DNA from: Larix sibirica
Taxonomy: Eukaryota; Streptophyta; Pinopsida; Pinales; Pinaceae
Direction of reading: 5' to 3'
NCBI GenBank assembly: GCA_004151065.3
Contig: NWUY0300071419.1
Location: forward strand, 7,521 to 28,139
DNA length: 20,619 nt
Shown: one piece after another, positions 19,277 through 20,619 of the stretch
Position numbering within the stretch: the first letter of the stretch is position 1
Layout of the letters: every line of letters starts with the position of its first letter
Translations under genes and position numbers: made by a program
The notes under the pieces: model-generated
What the model was told of the DNA's origin: nothing
The model's input: only the letters and a program-made list of their open reading frames with translations
Databases searched by the model: none

Positions 19277-20052
19277 AATAGTAACAGTTTAGTAGCTTTT
19301 TTATAAAAAAGTGGAATCAAAATGAAATTTACATAGTTGGAAGTGGGTGAATGTTCCCAAAGCAGAACAATGCGGTTCACCCCTTATTCATCCTTTTCAA
19401 GTTCAAATAGCGTCTTAACCTTTCCTAACCTATTGAAGCTGACACTCATCCTTTTCAATTACATGTTACTTATACTAAAGCTGATAGGCGATCTGGAGGC
19501 AAATTCGCAATCCAAGGAATAGAGGTAAAAAAGACAGACCAAAATACCCATTTCAGAGTCAGTTACTGGTTTAGCACCTCGTGTTTCTTCTTTCTGCAGT
19601 GCTTGGATGAGCTGAGGCCGAAAAGCACACCTGAATTCACCAGGATGTTAGCAAAATCCTTCATCTTTTTGTGCAGGTTCCCAGAGCTGATGATAAGAGC
19701 TTCCATTGTGAGGTTGTTGACCACGTCCTCGAGTATTATGATATGTGTTTTAACTTCAGAACAAGACTTCCCGAAGCCAATATCATAATGTTCCATAATG
19801 GGTGACTAAATTTTCTTCCTGCTACTGAAATAAGAACAACTTAATAAGAATACCAAGCCCACAGAACATCGATCTCTCTATATCAGAAGTGCTGTGAATG
19901 GAGTGCAGAATGAAATGAAAGTTGTATGTGTTTATGAGTGCGAGTTGAAAGTGCATGGAACAAGGATTATAACCTATGCATCCACCACCCTGATCAGGAA
20001 AGGATGGATTAATAAACAGCAAAGTCGTTCCATAGATGGCTACAAAATAATT
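19267..20052 (-). other. Presumed LINE-C 3' UTR
   Basis: Between the RNase H stop (20053) and a T10 run at 19267-19276 (an A10 on the minus strand) no protein is recognisable; a 77-codon minus-strand frame (19796-19563) has no family match I can name. If LINE-C ends in an A tail, the T10 run is the best candidate for its terminus. This is inferred from order and orientation only. Confidence 0.35.
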
Positions 20053-20619
20053 TTAATGAATCCAAACATCCTTCCTGATCATGTTATCACAATCCAACAT
20101 TCCATGGCCAAGTCCAACTCCTTTGTTGTCCATCCTGTCCACATTCTGGTTTTGAGCTCTAAGAACCTGATAAAAGTTGATGCTCTTATATTCCTTGACC
20201 AAGTAGAGAAGGAGATGATGAAGTTTGGTGGAGGGCTTCTTGTTATTCTGTACTAACCTTCTAGCTTCGATGATGACAATTGTTGAATCCCCAATCGTTG
20301 CCAGATCTTCAATATTCATTTTCTTGGCTAGTTCTAGGCCTTTTGTAAGTGCGAGCCACTCACCTTTGTTGTTAGTTGCTTTCTCGATGCTCCAGGAGTA
20401 CTCTTTCTTCTTGATTCCTCTGGGATCCCAAATAACCCCCTCGCACCTGCCAACGCTGGGTTTCCTTTCGAGGCCCCATTGAAGAACAGAGTGAAGCATC
20501 CTAAATTCGCTTTCCATGCATGGAGATTATCGCAACTCATTCTGAGCTGCCAAATATCTGACTTCGGATTTTTGGGAGGTTTAGTCCATTGATGAAGGAA
20601 ATTTGAAGGGATAAGGAGG
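20053..20619 (-). pseudogene. LINE-C RNase H (RVT_3) domain, 5' part outside the window
   Basis: The frame is open from the window edge through DIWQLRMSCDNLHAWKANLG and FTLFFNGASKGNPALAGA. A frameshift near 20440 leads into GVIWDPRGIKKKEYSWSIEK, NNKGEWLALTKGLELAKKMN, ATIGDSTIVIIEARRLVQNN and YQVLRAQNQNVDRMDNKGVG, ending at a stop at 20053-20055. Glu, the second Asp (GDS) and the last Asp are kept, but the opening FDG box is FNG, so the first catalytic Asp is lost. Only one indel and no internal stop are seen, so this is the least decayed RNase H of the three. Confidence 0.82.

Larger units (their letters stand above)
19267..20619 (-). mobile_element. LINE-C: 3' end of a third non-LTR retrotransposon
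   Basis: Minus-strand element cut by the right edge of the window. Only the RNase H domain, its short lead-in (WTKPPKNPKSDIWQLR) and the presumed 3' UTR are inside. The RNase H resembles that of LINE-A in its GNP turn but differs elsewhere, so it is another family. RT and EN would be expected beyond 20619. A Ty3-type element with a similar RNase H cannot be fully excluded. Confidence 0.65.

Noticed and set aside
19894-20256. 120-codon plus-strand open frame
   Set aside because: It overlaps the antisense of LINE-C RNase H and its 3' region and has no recognisable motif.
1-20619. CRISPR arrays, phage or defence genes, riboswitches, rRNA or tRNA genes
   Set aside because: Nothing of the kind is visible: no regular repeat-spacer array, no prokaryotic operon, no cloverleaf. 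The content is that of a plant nuclear repeat region.

Overview
The window looks like nuclear DNA of a land plant. It contains no recognisable intact host gene and no trace of a prokaryotic gene system. The evidence is a Ty1/copia fragment plus LINE-type non-LTR retrotransposons that carry the plant ORF2 order (endonuclease, reverse transcriptase, zf-RVT zinc finger, RNase H), AT-rich spacers, and heavy decay by stops and frameshifts. The sequence style of LINE-A and LINE-C resembles LINEs I recall from gymnosperms. That is recollection and not a search result, so treat the taxon as 'seed plant, possibly gymnosperm'.

Layout. 1-1045: minus-strand Ty1/copia gag-pol relic (zinc knuckle, protease, GAG-pre-integrase, start of the integrase core). 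About 1046-6890 (+): LINE-A, 5'-truncated, with an ORF1 tail, a complete but broken ORF2 (1653-5977), and an unrecognised coding-like module (5964-6890) downstream of RNase H. 6891-7170: G/T-rich plus-strand block, perhaps a 3' UTR. About 7170-13380 (-): LINE-B, essentially full length, with ORF1 (13146-11557; DUF4283-like domain and zinc knuckle), a 22-nt gap, and ORF2 (11534-7396). Its RT is interrupted by a run of 28 A. LINE-A and LINE-B lie tail to tail. 13381-19265: about 5.9 kb of mostly AT-rich sequence with no gene I can support; it holds a weak SINE-like promoter, short direct repeats, a TATA-like site and one ambiguous base. 19266-20619 (-): 3' part of a third LINE (LINE-C), whose RNase H runs off the right edge.

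How the parts relate. Each LINE would have encoded its own retrotransposition machinery: ORF1 protein to bind RNA, EN to nick the target, RT for target-primed synthesis, and RNase H. None can work now. Each RNase H has lost a different catalytic acidic residue, LINE-B RT has a mutated FxDD box, LINE-A EN has lost key residues, and the copia integrase has lost its first Asp. In-frame stops are strongly skewed to TAG. That fits C-to-T decay at methylated CAG (CHG) sites in silenced plant repeats. The most unusual content is the unknown module at 5964-6890.
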